64,000 nt of DNA from Nisaea sp. (GTDB taxonomy: Bacteria; Pseudomonadota; Alphaproteobacteria; Thalassobaculales; Thalassobaculaceae), in contig NZ_JAEPQA010000012.1 in assembly GCF_017640745.1 (NCBI RefSeq), positions 62,001 through 126,000 on the forward strand, in the 5' to 3' direction. The notes under the pieces are model-generated. The model was given only the letters and a program-made list of their open reading frames with translations. It did no database searches and was not told the DNA's origin. The first letter of the stretch is position 1. Each line of letters opens with the position of its first letter. Below are positions 8,724-17,110 of this stretch, one piece after another. The position numbers and the translations under genes are program-made.

Positions 8724-9293
8724 ATGCGTACGCTGCTCTTTTGTCTTTGTGTTCTCGTGCACTCGGCGTTTCCCCTGCATCAGGCGAGGGCAAGTGCGAC
8801 CGGATGGACGCTCCTGGAGGAGCCCCGGACCGTCGCGATCATGCGCCATGCCATCGCCCCGGGCGGCGGCGATCCGGCCGGGTTCCGCCTTGGGGACTGT
8901 TCGACACAACGCAATCTGGACGAGACGGGACGTGAGCAGGCGCAACGGATCGGCGCCGCGGTGCGCGAAGCCGGAGTCGAAATCGACCGGGTGATGTCCA
9001 GCCAATGGTGCCGGTGTCTCGAGACGGCGAGACTGCTCGGTCTCGGCGATGTCGAGGAACTGCCGAGCCTCAATTCATTCTTTCAGGACCGCTCGACGGC
9101 AGGCGCCCAGACAGCCGAAACCCGCCGATTTCTCGCCGCTCTGCCGGCCGGAGAGACGGTGTTTCTGGTTACGCACCAGGTGAATATCACCGCGCTGACG
9201 GATGTCTTCCCGGCGTCGGGCGAGGTTCTGCTCCTCAGAATCGGGACAGACGGGCAAACCGAAGTGCTGGATCGCATCCTGGTGCGCCCCTGA
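8724..9293 (+). CDS. Secreted histidine phosphatase family protein
   Basis: 189 residues from the ATG at 8724, chosen because GAGGAG precedes it and because the protein then opens with a clean signal peptide (MRTLLFCLCVLVHS ... ARASA, cleavage near residue 25). The phosphohistidine motif appears as IMRHAIAPGGGDP. The downstream THQVN supplies the second catalytic His of the phosphoglycerate-mutase-like fold. The RHG motif is changed to RHA, as in several periplasmic members. Substrate unknown. It stands alone after the importer terminator. Confidence 0.8.
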   Translation: MRTLLFCLCVLVHSAFPLHQARASATGWTLLEEPRTVAIMRHAIAPGGGDPAGFRLGDCSTQRNLDETGREQAQRIGAAVREAGVEIDRVMSSQWCRCLETARLLGLGDVEELPSLNSFFQDRSTAGAQTAETRRFLAALPAGETVFLVTHQVNITALTDVFPASGEVLLLRIGTDGQTEVLDRILVRP

Positions 9294-9385
9294 TCCCCGC
9301 TTGCCGAAGCGCGGGAACGTACCTTGCCGCCCGGGCTTGGAGGATCAATGCTCCGACAACCGTTCAACGCATGGGAGGCCAGACG

Positions 9386-9751
9386 ATGAGCAACGGAAAT
9401 TTCTTCAATCTTCACGATCTCGATCAGGGCATTCAGCGCAAGCTCGCCGAAGGTCTGACGGCACGGATCTTTCCCGGCGAGAACCTGATGTTCTCCGTGG
9501 TGCGGATCGAGCCGAACGCGGAAGGTTCTATCCACAGTCACCCGGAGGAGCAGTGGGGCATCATGCTGGAAGGCAGCGGTGTCCGCACCCAGGACGGCGT
9601 CGAGCATCACGTGAAGGCCGGTGACTTCTGGTGCACGCCCGGCAATGTCGAGCACGGCCTGAAGGCCGGTCCCGACGGCTGCTTCGTGATCGACGTCTTC
9701 AGCCCGCCGCGGGGCGCCTACAAGAAAGCGGGCAGCGGCTACGGGGCCTGA
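9386..9751 (+). CDS. Small single-domain cupin protein
   Basis: 121 residues from the ATG at 9386, with GGGAGG 5 bases upstream. The cupin metal-site motif is seen as HSHPEEQWG near residues 50-58, and the second motif as the late G-DFWCTPGNVEHG. The His, Glu and second-motif His that normally bind a divalent metal are present. Small cupins of this kind are often isomerases, dioxygenases or sugar-binding sensors, and the sequence does not decide among these. No operon partner is evident; the next gene starts 248 bases later, with nothing recognisable in between. Confidence 0.8.
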   Translation: MSNGNFFNLHDLDQGIQRKLAEGLTARIFPGENLMFSVVRIEPNAEGSIHSHPEEQWGIMLEGSGVRTQDGVEHHVKAGDFWCTPGNVEHGLKAGPDGCFVIDVFSPPRGAYKKAGSGYGA

Positions 9752-9999
9752 TCGGGGACTTGTCGCGGGCGGGGGCGTGCTCTCGGGGCATATCGATGTC
9801 TGCGCCGCGGCGATCCGGCGCGGGCTCGACTGAAGGGTTTCCCGAGCGCCTTCGCCGCTGCGGGCGTGCTGCGGCGCAAAACAGGACTGGTTTCGGGGGC
9901 GGTCCCGCGCCTATGATCGCTCCGTCGGCCGCCAAGCGCCGCCGGCGCCATCCAGGGACGCCGTCCGGCCCTCCATCCATCTAACGCGAGTCTGAAAGA

Positions 10000-10854
10000 A
10001 TGCGCACAGTCTTTGTCAACGGCAGCTATGTTCCCGAAAACGAGGCCTCGATCTCGATCTTCGACCGCGGCTCGCTCTTCGGCGATGCCGTCTACGAGGT
10101 GACCTCGGTCCTCGACGGCAAGCTGATCGACTACGAAGGCCACATGACGCGGCTGCGCCGTTCGCTCGCTGAGCTGAAGCTGCCGTCGCCGGCCACCGAC
10201 GAGGAGCTGCTGGAGATCCATCGCAAGCTGGTGGAGCTGAACGGCATCGAGGAAGGCCTCGTCTACCTGCAGATCTCCCGCGGTGCCGCCGACCGCGACT
10301 TCCTCTTCCCCGGTCCGGACGTGAAGCCGACCCTTCTGCTCTTCACGCAGAAGAAGTCGCTCATCAACAGCGCGCTCGCCGAGCGCGGCCAGAAGATCAT
10401 CCTGGTCGACGATCTGCGCTGGCGCCGCTGCGACATCAAGACGGTGCAGCTGCTCTATGCCTCCCTCGTCAAGAACCAGGCGCATGACGCCGGTGCGGAC
10501 GATGCCTGGATGGTGCTCGACGGCGAGATCACCGAAGGCTCCTCGAACAACGCCTATATCGTCACGGCGGACGGCACCATCGTGACCCGTGATCTCTCGA
10601 CCGACATCCTGCACGGCATCACCCGCAAGGCGGTGCTGAAATGCGCCGAGGAGCTGCAGCTGAAGATCGAGGAACGTCCCTTCACCGTTGCCGAAGCCAA
10701 GGCCGCGAAGGAAGCCTTCTCGACCTCCGCGACGAGCTTCGTGAACCCGGTGATCGAGATCGACGGCGCCAAAATCGGCGAGGGCAAGCCCGGTCCGATC
10801 GCCCAGCGTCTGCGGCAGGTCTATATCGACACCAGCAAGGCGGCGGGGATCTGA
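10000..10854 (+). CDS. Class-IV aminotransferase, D-amino-acid transaminase-like
   Basis: 284 residues of the fold-type IV PLP family. The PLP lysine is in RRCDIKTVQLL (about residue 148). The sequence QISRGAADRDFLFP near residue 95 matches the pattern in D-alanine aminotransferases (RG-A-RD--FP) better than that in IlvE or PabC. SSNNAYIV and TRKAVL are typical family blocks. The expected reaction is transfer of the amino group between D-amino acids and 2-oxo acids, supplying D-Ala or D-Glu or degrading D-amino acids. It is monocistronic by spacing. Aminodeoxychorismate lyase is the main alternative. Confidence 0.82.
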   Translation: MRTVFVNGSYVPENEASISIFDRGSLFGDAVYEVTSVLDGKLIDYEGHMTRLRRSLAELKLPSPATDEELLEIHRKLVELNGIEEGLVYLQISRGAADRDFLFPGPDVKPTLLLFTQKKSLINSALAERGQKIILVDDLRWRRCDIKTVQLLYASLVKNQAHDAGADDAWMVLDGEITEGSSNNAYIVTADGTIVTRDLSTDILHGITRKAVLKCAEELQLKIEERPFTVAEAKAAKEAFSTSATSFVNPVIEIDGAKIGEGKPGPIAQRLRQVYIDTSKAAGI

Positions 10855-10937
10855 TCTCTGACGGCGGCGTTCCGGCCACGGCGCATTGCTCTTATCCGAT
10901 CGCTTCTCCCGGGGCGGGCCTAACGGTCCGGTGACCG

Positions 10938-11357
10938 TCAGCGGACCGTGCCGCTGCTCGTGGAAACCGCCTCTGCGGAGGCGGATACGAGAGCCAATAG
11001 TGCCGCTTCCAGCTTTTCGATCCCGACCGGTTTGGTCAGGCGGTCGGAGATCCTGATGTTGTTCGCCTTGGCGATTTCGACCAGGGCATCGGCGTAACTG
11101 GGATTGAAACCGCTCATGAGCAGAATGGGGACGTCGCAGTCCCGCTCGGCCAGCCATTGCACGAGTTCAATCCCGTCCATATCCGGCATCACGAGATCCA
11201 TGACGATGCCGGAAGGGTGCAACGTTTCGTAATGCCGCATGAAGGCTTTTGCGCTTCCGGCGGTCTCGGAAGCGATTCCGATCTCATACGCAACTTCGGA
11301 AACCAATTGCGCAATCTCAGGTTCATCGTCGACGATCAGTATCAATGGCTTCGTCAC
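10938..11357 (-). CDS. Orphan CheY-like response regulator
   Basis: 139 residues: one receiver domain followed by a short Ser/Ala-rich tail. The acidic pair is DDE at residues 10-12, the phosphoacceptor Asp lies in IVMDLVMPDMDG, Ser/Met replaces the usual Thr/Ala in LLMSGFN, and the lysine is in RLTKPVG. No kinase lies next to it and no output domain is present, so its partner is elsewhere in the genome. The long AT-richer upstream region (11358-11775) probably holds its promoter. Confidence 0.85.
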   Translation of the reverse strand: MTKPLILIVDDEPEIAQLVSEVAYEIGIASETAGSAKAFMRHYETLHPSGIVMDLVMPDMDGIELVQWLAERDCDVPILLMSGFNPSYADALVEIAKANNIRISDRLTKPVGIEKLEAALLALVSASAEAVSTSSGTVR

Positions 11358-11740
11358 TGAACTCTCCCGAGAAAAATTAGGGAAATCTCTGTTTAAAACG
11401 CTTTTCCGTTAATCTTGATTCAAATACTTATAACGCAGCATTCATATATAATCCGGCGCGGGTCAAGCGAATCATCGAATCTCCGGGCCAAACGTAATGG
11501 CTCCCACTGTTAGTTGATTGCGAGGAAAAGGGCGTGGTTTGCTGTCCGGGATGCGTCGATCGCAATATTATCGTTGTGATTACTTTTTGATGCATATCAT
11601 CCGGACGGTTCGTGTCGCCGTGGCATCATCGCTCTCAGTCCTTCGCCTCCCGCCGCAGTTTCCCTTTCCGAAGCGAGGTGGAAGATCATTCCCGGGTGTG
11701 TCCTCCGGCGCTGATCGTCTAAGCTGATCCAAGAACAGAA
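11358..11740. other. Long intergenic region without a recognisable gene
   Basis: The stretch lies between the divergent response-regulator and MFS genes. The part nearest the regulator is AT-rich and contains a perfect TATAAT at 11447-11452 on the plus strand, but no -35 at normal spacing. The rest reads through short frames without convincing coding character. I see no tRNA, riboswitch or terminator until the hairpin at 11741. Confidence 0.4.
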
Positions 11741-11760
11741 GCGCCTCAGGAACGAGGCGC
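11741..11760 (+). other. Hairpin directly before the ribosome-binding site of the MFS gene
   Basis: GCGCCTC and GAGGCGC form a perfect 7-bp stem with a six-base loop (AGGAAC). It ends one base before CGGGGAGGAG, the Shine-Dalgarno region of the gene starting at 11776. No T-run follows, so it is not a normal terminator. Its position would allow translational control of the efflux pump, but this is inference. Confidence 0.45.
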
Positions 11761-11775
11761 CGGGGAGGAGCGTGG

Positions 11776-13293
11776 ATGTCGGCCGTCACGGCGGAGGAGG
11801 GCACACAGGCGGACGGCGCCTACAAGATGCTGGTGCTGGTCACCATGGCCTGCGCCTGCATGCTCTACGCGCTGACGCTCACCATCGTGAATGTCGCCCT
11901 GCCGCAGATGCAGGGTGCCTTCTCGGCGACCACCGAGGAGATTTCCTGGGTGGTGACGCTGAACGTGGTGGCGACGGCGGTGGTGACGCCGCTGACCGGC
12001 TCCCTGGTCGCCTGGGTCGGCCAACGCAAACTTCTGGTCATTTGCCTTACCGGCTTCACCCTCGCCTCGCTCGCCTGCGCCATGGCGACCTCGCTCGAGG
12101 CGGTGCTGTTCTTCCGCATCCTGCAGGGCGGCTTCGGCGCGCCGGTGGTGCCGCTCAGCCAGGCCATCGTGCTTCAGACCTGGCCGAAGGAGGAATACGG
12201 CAAGGCAAACGGCTATCTCGGCATGTCGGTCGTCATCGGCCCCGCCATCGGCCCGTCGATCGGCGGCTGGCTGGCGGAGGAGTACAACTGGCGTTTCGTC
12301 TTCCTGATGATCGTGCCGTTCAGCCTGCTCGCCCTTGCAGGTGTGCTGCGCTGGATCCGCGAGGGCGGCAAGACCGCGCTGCCGCGCTTCGACTATCTCG
12401 GCTTCCTGCTGTTCTCCATCGCCATCGTCGCGCTGCAGCTCGTGCTCGACCGGGGGGAGCGGGAGGACTGGCTGCAGTCCGGCACCATCGTCACGCTGGT
12501 GATCGTGATGTGCGCCGCCTTCGCCATGTTCGTCGCCAACAGTGCCTGCGTCGACCGCCCCTTCATCCGGCCCACGCTGCTGAAGAACCGGAATTATGTG
12601 GTCGGGCTTTTCCTCGTCTTCGTCTATGGCGCGGTGAATTTCACGCCGCTGGTGCTGCTGCCGCAGTTGCTGCAGGCCTATCGGGGCTATCCGGACACGC
12701 TGATCGGCCTGGTGCTGGCGATGCGCGGCGTCGGGATGATCGCCGGTTTCTACGCGGCGGCGAAGATGGGGAAGATGGACCCGCGCATCGGGCTGGTGCT
12801 CGGCACGCTGGCGATCGGGACCAGCGGCTGGATGATGAGCCTCTACGACCTCAACATGGATTTCTGGGCCCTCGCCTGGCCGAGCATCCTGCAGGGCATC
12901 GGCTGCGGCCTCATGTGGGTGCCGCTCTCCATGGTCAGCTTCTCGACGCTGGAGCGCGAGCTGCTGCCGGACGCGACCTCGCTCTTCCACCTGATCCGCA
13001 ACATGGGGACCAGCCTCTATGTTGCCGCCAGCATCTTCCTGCTCGTGCGGACCTCGAAGATCCGCTACGCCGAGATGGTGGAGGGCATCGGCCCGTTCGA
13101 GGAGCGCCTGAAATTCCCGGAAGCGGTCGGCGCCGGCGCAGTGCAGTGGATGGATAGTCTCGGCCTGATCGCCGGCGAGGCCTGGCGCCAGTCCGCGCTG
13201 ACCGGCTTCACCAACTGTTTCTGGTTCTACGCGCTGACCTGTTTCGCGACCCTGCCGGTTCTGGTCTTCGTGAAGATCCGCAAGGTGGCGTGA
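11776..13293 (+). CDS. MFS multidrug efflux transporter, DHA2 (EmrB/QacA) family
   Basis: 505 residues with about 14 hydrophobic segments, the DHA2 pattern. Motif C-like glycines (IGPAIGPSIGGWL) lie near residue 155. The early block LTIVNVALPQMQG is characteristic of EmrB-like drug:proton antiporters. The ATG at 11776 has GGGGAGGAG upstream. Unusually, the EmrA-like adaptor gene is encoded on the opposite strand, tail to tail, with a 3-base gap. The two would be expected to work together with an outer-membrane TolC-type channel. Substrates unknown. Confidence 0.9.
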   Translation: MSAVTAEEGTQADGAYKMLVLVTMACACMLYALTLTIVNVALPQMQGAFSATTEEISWVVTLNVVATAVVTPLTGSLVAWVGQRKLLVICLTGFTLASLACAMATSLEAVLFFRILQGGFGAPVVPLSQAIVLQTWPKEEYGKANGYLGMSVVIGPAIGPSIGGWLAEEYNWRFVFLMIVPFSLLALAGVLRWIREGGKTALPRFDYLGFLLFSIAIVALQLVLDRGEREDWLQSGTIVTLVIVMCAAFAMFVANSACVDRPFIRPTLLKNRNYVVGLFLVFVYGAVNFTPLVLLPQLLQAYRGYPDTLIGLVLAMRGVGMIAGFYAAAKMGKMDPRIGLVLGTLAIGTSGWMMSLYDLNMDFWALAWPSILQGIGCGLMWVPLSMVSFSTLERELLPDATSLFHLIRNMGTSLYVAASIFLLVRTSKIRYAEMVEGIGPFEERLKFPEAVGAGAVQWMDSLGLIAGEAWRQSALTGFTNCFWFYALTCFATLPVLVFVKIRKVA

Positions 13294-13296
13294 GCC

Positions 13297-14415
13297 CTAT
13301 TCCGCCTTCGCCTTCGAGATCCAGTCGCCGGTCAGTTTCGCGAGCGTGTCGCCGAGATCGCGGCTGCGTCCGGTATCGATGGAGATGAAGGCGCTCATGC
13401 CCGCCCGGAGTTCCGGCTTGGCGGCATCGGCATCGACCGCGATGCGCACCGGCAGGCGCTGCACCACCTTCACCCAGTTGCCCGAGGCGTTCTGCGGCGG
13501 CAGGGCGGAGAATTCCGCGCCGGTCGCGGGGCTGAGGCTCTCGATCCGTCCCTCCCAGACCGCGTCCGGATAGGCATCGACGCGGATCTCGACAGGCTGT
13601 TCCAGCGTGATCGCGGCGAGCTGGGTTTCCTTCAGGTTGGCCTCGACCCAGACGAGTCCGGTGCCGATGATGCCGAAGGTCGGCGTCTCGGCCTCGACCC
13701 ATTCGCCGGCCTGCAGCTTCATGCGCGTGACGATGCCCGAGACCGGCGCCCGGACCTCGGTGTAGTCGAGATCGAGCTTCACCCGCTCGATCTCCGCGTC
13801 GACCGCGAGGACCAGAGGATGCTCCTCCACCGGCCGGTCGGGCTGTCCGCCGAGCTTGGCGAGCACGACCTCGCGCTTTTCCTTCAGGGAGCGCAGCCGC
13901 TGCTCGGCGGTATCCAGCTCCATCTGCATCTCGTCGAGTTTCGCTTCCGTGCCGGCGAAGCTCTTCACCAGCCGCTGCTGGCGCTCGACTTCCTTGGCGA
14001 AGAACCTGACACGCGGGCCGATCTCCGCCATCTCGGCGGCGATCTGTCCGAGTTCCGCCTTGGTCGCGAGCAGGTCGTTGATCACCGCGGCGCGCTTTGC
14101 CTCGGCCATCTTCAATTGCACCCGGTAGGGCGCGGGATCGATGCGGAACAGAAGGTCGCCTGCGGTCACCGGATGGTTGTCGCCGACCATGACCTCGACC
14201 GCGCGGCCGTCGATCGGCGGGCTGACCGCGATGATCGGCGCCTTCACATAGGCGTTCTCGGTGGTGACGAAACGTCCGGTCTGGGCATACCACCAGGACC
14301 CGGCCTCCCATGCCGCGAAACAGATGCCGCCGAGCAGCAGGATGCGGATGAGGGCGCGGCCCCAGCGCTTGCGCGCCTTCGGCGTCACGATTTGTGTCTC
14401 AGGCGTTTCCGTCAT
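13297..14415 (-). CDS. HlyD/EmrA-family periplasmic adaptor subunit
   Basis: 372 residues: a short cytoplasmic start, one membrane anchor at about 20-40 (ALIRILLLGGICFAAW), then a lipoyl-like half (VVTTENAYVKAPI-type block), a coiled-coil stretch around residues 95-195 rich in Glu, Lys, Arg and Leu, and the return beta-barrel (RAPVSGIVTRMKLQAG). This is the adaptor of a tripartite efflux pump. Its natural partner is the convergent EmrB-like gene ending at 13293. Separate strands mean the two subunits must have separate promoters, which differs from the usual emrAB order. Confidence 0.9.
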   Translation of the reverse strand: MTETPETQIVTPKARKRWGRALIRILLLGGICFAAWEAGSWWYAQTGRFVTTENAYVKAPIIAVSPPIDGRAVEVMVGDNHPVTAGDLLFRIDPAPYRVQLKMAEAKRAAVINDLLATKAELGQIAAEMAEIGPRVRFFAKEVERQQRLVKSFAGTEAKLDEMQMELDTAEQRLRSLKEKREVVLAKLGGQPDRPVEEHPLVLAVDAEIERVKLDLDYTEVRAPVSGIVTRMKLQAGEWVEAETPTFGIIGTGLVWVEANLKETQLAAITLEQPVEIRVDAYPDAVWEGRIESLSPATGAEFSALPPQNASGNWVKVVQRLPVRIAVDADAAKPELRAGMSAFISIDTGRSRDLGDTLAKLTGDWISKAKAE

Positions 14416-14581
14416 GCCTTCTTTCGCGGGCGGTCCCGCCTTGTCTGGAGCCGCCCGGACGTACCGGACGGATCGGTTGCGGAGAGCCTAGGCGCGGAGA
14501 CCGGCGGGTTCCAGCGGAATACGCCGGATTCGCGTGCGGAGAAGAGAGAAGTGGCGGAACGGAAAAGATCGGATGCCGGCC

Positions 14582-15823
14582 TCAGAGGGCGACATGCCCG
14601 CCGAACCAGAGCCAGAGCGCGGCGAACCCCATCGAGAGCAGGGTGATCGGTACCCCGGCTTTCGCATGATCGCGGAAAGTGAGCATGACGCCGGAGCGGG
14701 CGGCGCGCTCGGCAACGATCAGGTTGGCGAGGCTGCCGACAAGCAGCAGGTTCCCGGCCAGCGTCGAGAGCAGGGCGAGCGCGGTCAGCGCGCCGTCCGG
14801 CAGTCCCGTCCAGGCCTGCAGCAGCAGGATCACCGCGGGCACGTTCCCGATCGTGTTGCTGGCGGCGAGCGTGAAGGGCAGCAGGAAGGAGAGCCGTTCC
14901 GGCAGCCAGCCGGCCTCGGCGAAGGCCGCGACCGCCGCTTCCGGCAGGCCGGTCAGGGCGAAGGCGCCGTTGATCGCGAACAGGCTGGCGAAGAGGATCA
15001 GCAGCGGCGCGTCGATTTCGTCGAGCAGCTGGCGGCTCGGCACGGCGCGGCTCAGCATCAGCCCGCCGGCGACGAGCAGGGCGGAGATCTCCCGCGGCAG
15101 AGGCGTCGTGAACAATGCCAGCAAAAGGAAGAGCGCGCCGAGACAGAGCGCGGTCTCGCCCCGGTGCCCCTCGGCACGCGGAATGTCGGCGGGCGGCGCG
15201 GCGGGAACCTCGGGGACGGCGAGCAGATGGCGCCGCCAGACCAGCGCGATGCAGACATAGGAGATCGCGAGCGCCGCCAGCGCGGGAAGCGCGGCGCTGG
15301 CGGCATAGCTCCAGAACCCGAGCCCGCCGACCTGGCCGATCAGGATGTTCTGCGGATTGCCGATCAGGCTCGCGGCGGAGCCGGCATTGCTGGCGGCGGC
15401 GAGCGCGAAGAGATAGGGCCGGGGATCGAGCCCGCGCGCGGCGAGGCTGGTGCAGAGGATCGGCGCCATGGCGAAGACCACGATGTCGTTCACCAGCACG
15501 GCGGAGAGCAGGCCGCCGACACCGATGGTGAGGGCGAGCAGGCGGTGCGGGTTGGCGGATTGCCGGCCGATCCAGAGCGCGGCGCGGGCATAGATCCCGG
15601 CGGCCCGGACGCGGGCGGAGAGCACCATCAGCCCGGCGAGCAGCAGCAGGGTCGGAAAGTCCATCGCGCCCGCGACCTCGCCCGGCGGCAGCGCGCCGCT
15701 CGCGACCGCGACGGCGGCGAGCAGCAGCGCAATCCCGGCGCGGTCGATCTTGAGGCCCGGCACGCGCCCGGCGGCCATGCCGAGATAGGTCAGCGCGAAG
15801 AGGAGGATGGTGAAGGTCTGCAT
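14582..15823 (-). CDS. SLC13/ArsB-like anion transporter
   Basis: 413 residues, nearly all hydrophobic, with about ten or eleven helices. The block SNAGSAASLIGNPQNIL near residue 145 and its counterpart AASNTIGNVPAVIL near 335 are the paired re-entrant loop motifs (SNT/NP type) of the ion-transporter superfamily that contains ArsB, CitT and SLC13 carriers. The substrate cannot be chosen from the sequence; dicarboxylate, sulfate or arsenite are possible, and no ars or cit genes lie nearby. The ATG at 15823 begins directly before the first helix. Confidence 0.8.
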   Translation of the reverse strand: MQTFTILLFALTYLGMAAGRVPGLKIDRAGIALLLAAVAVASGALPPGEVAGAMDFPTLLLLAGLMVLSARVRAAGIYARAALWIGRQSANPHRLLALTIGVGGLLSAVLVNDIVVFAMAPILCTSLAARGLDPRPYLFALAAASNAGSAASLIGNPQNILIGQVGGLGFWSYAASAALPALAALAISYVCIALVWRRHLLAVPEVPAAPPADIPRAEGHRGETALCLGALFLLLALFTTPLPREISALLVAGGLMLSRAVPSRQLLDEIDAPLLILFASLFAINGAFALTGLPEAAVAAFAEAGWLPERLSFLLPFTLAASNTIGNVPAVILLLQAWTGLPDGALTALALLSTLAGNLLLVGSLANLIVAERAARSGVMLTFRDHAKAGVPITLLSMGFAALWLWFGGHVAL

Positions 15824-15993
15824 GGCGCGGCGTGTCTCCGGTCGGCTTTCTCATAGCACGCGGGAGCAAGCGGCGGCCGCAAGCGAAATTCGGCGGGGGG
15901 ATAAAGTCTCGTCGCGGATCGGCAAGGGCATTATCCCGGCAAATGGTTCTATGCTGGCGGCAAAACGAAGACCGTCCGTTCAGGAGGACCCCC

Positions 15994-17004
15994 ATGCTGC
16001 GCCTCTCCGTGCTCGACCAGTCCATCGCCGCCGTCGGCCGTCCCGAGGGCCAGGCGATCCTCGACACGATCGCCATGGCGGAACATTGCGAGCGCCTCGG
16101 CTACAAGCGCTTCTGGGTCTCCGAGCACCATTCCCATCCGACCATCGTCGGCACCGCGCCGGAGATCCTGCTCGCCGCCATCGCGATGAAGACGGAGCGC
16201 ATCCGCATCGGCTCGGCCGGCGTGATGCTGCCGCACTACGCGCCGCTGAAGGTGGCCGAGCAGTTCCGCGTGCTGGAGGCGCTGGCGCCGGGGCGGATCG
16301 ATCTCGGCCTCGGCCGTGCGCCAGGCTCCGACGGCCGCACCTCGCTGGCGCTGAACCCGCTCGCGGCGGAGCGCCCGAACCAGTTCCCCGCCGACGTCGC
16401 CGACCTCAGCGCCTGGGTCTCCGGGGCGCCGTTGCCGGAGGGCCATCCCTTCGCCGCCGTCCGCGCCCGTCCCGCCGGCGAGACCTCGCCCGAGATCTGG
16501 ATGCTCGGCAGCTCGCTCTACGGCGCCCAGGTCGGCGCCCATTTCGGGCTCCCTTACGCCTTCGCCTGGTTCTTTACCGAGGGCCAGGGCGGCCCGGAGG
16601 CGATCCAGATCTACCGCGAACGCTACCAGCCCTCCGAGCGCTTCCCCGAGCCCTGCCCCGGGATCTGCGTCTGGGCCCTCGCCGCCGAGACCGAGGAGGA
16701 GGCGCAGTACCATTTCACCTCCCGCGCGCGCTGGCAGATCTTCCGCGACCGCGGCCGCTACACGCCGCTGGAGAGCGCCGAGACGGCGATGAACGCGGCC
16801 TATTCCGAAAGCGAGGCGGCACGGATGGAGCAGCTCCGCCAGAGCGCCATGGTCGGCACGCCGGAGAAGGTCGCGGAGCAGATCCGCGCGCTCGCCGGGC
16901 GCCTCAATCTGAACGAGGTCGCGGTCGTCACCTGGGCACATGACGAGGCGGTGCGCCAGCGCAGCTACACGCTGCTGGCGAAGGAATTCGGGATGACCGG
17001 CTAG
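15994..17004 (+). CDS. Luciferase-like flavin-dependent monooxygenase (MsnO8-type LLM protein)
   Basis: 336 residues from the ATG at 15994, preceded by CAGGAGGA. The family blocks are clear: LSVLDQS at the start, GYKRFWVSEHHS near residue 45, GSAGVMLPHYAPLKVAEQF near 85 and GRIDLGLGRAPG near 108. These define the MsnO8-like group of LLM-class oxidoreductases that use reduced FMN. The physiological substrate is unknown. It is convergent with the small ORF and flavocytochrome genes downstream, and no flavin reductase gene is adjacent. Upstream in-frame codons lack a ribosome site. Confidence 0.88.
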   Translation: MLRLSVLDQSIAAVGRPEGQAILDTIAMAEHCERLGYKRFWVSEHHSHPTIVGTAPEILLAAIAMKTERIRIGSAGVMLPHYAPLKVAEQFRVLEALAPGRIDLGLGRAPGSDGRTSLALNPLAAERPNQFPADVADLSAWVSGAPLPEGHPFAAVRARPAGETSPEIWMLGSSLYGAQVGAHFGLPYAFAWFFTEGQGGPEAIQIYRERYQPSERFPEPCPGICVWALAAETEEEAQYHFTSRARWQIFRDRGRYTPLESAETAMNAAYSESEAARMEQLRQSAMVGTPEKVAEQIRALAGRLNLNEVAVVTWAHDEAVRQRSYTLLAKEFGMTG

Positions 17005-17011
17005 GCCCGCC

Positions 17012-17101
17012 TTACCGCAAAGCGAAGACGAGGATCGCGAGCAGGATCAGCGCGCTGGCGCCCCAGACGGCGGCCAGGATGCGGTGTCTCAGCTTTTCCA
17101 C
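17012..17101 (-). CDS. Candidate 29-residue single-helix membrane protein
   Basis: A GTG at 17101 opens a 29-codon frame: a basic start (VEKLRHRI) followed by one hydrophobic helix (LAAVWGASALILLAILVF) and a final Leu-Arg. It starts 9 bases after the stop of the ferric-reductase-like gene, and TTAGGAAC overlapping that stop can serve as ribosome site. The positive-inside start and single helix fit a small accessory subunit of a membrane oxidoreductase. It is too short to prove by composition alone. Confidence 0.45.
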   Translation of the reverse strand: MEKLRHRILAAVWGASALILLAILVFALR

Positions 17102-17110
17102 GGCCGGTTC

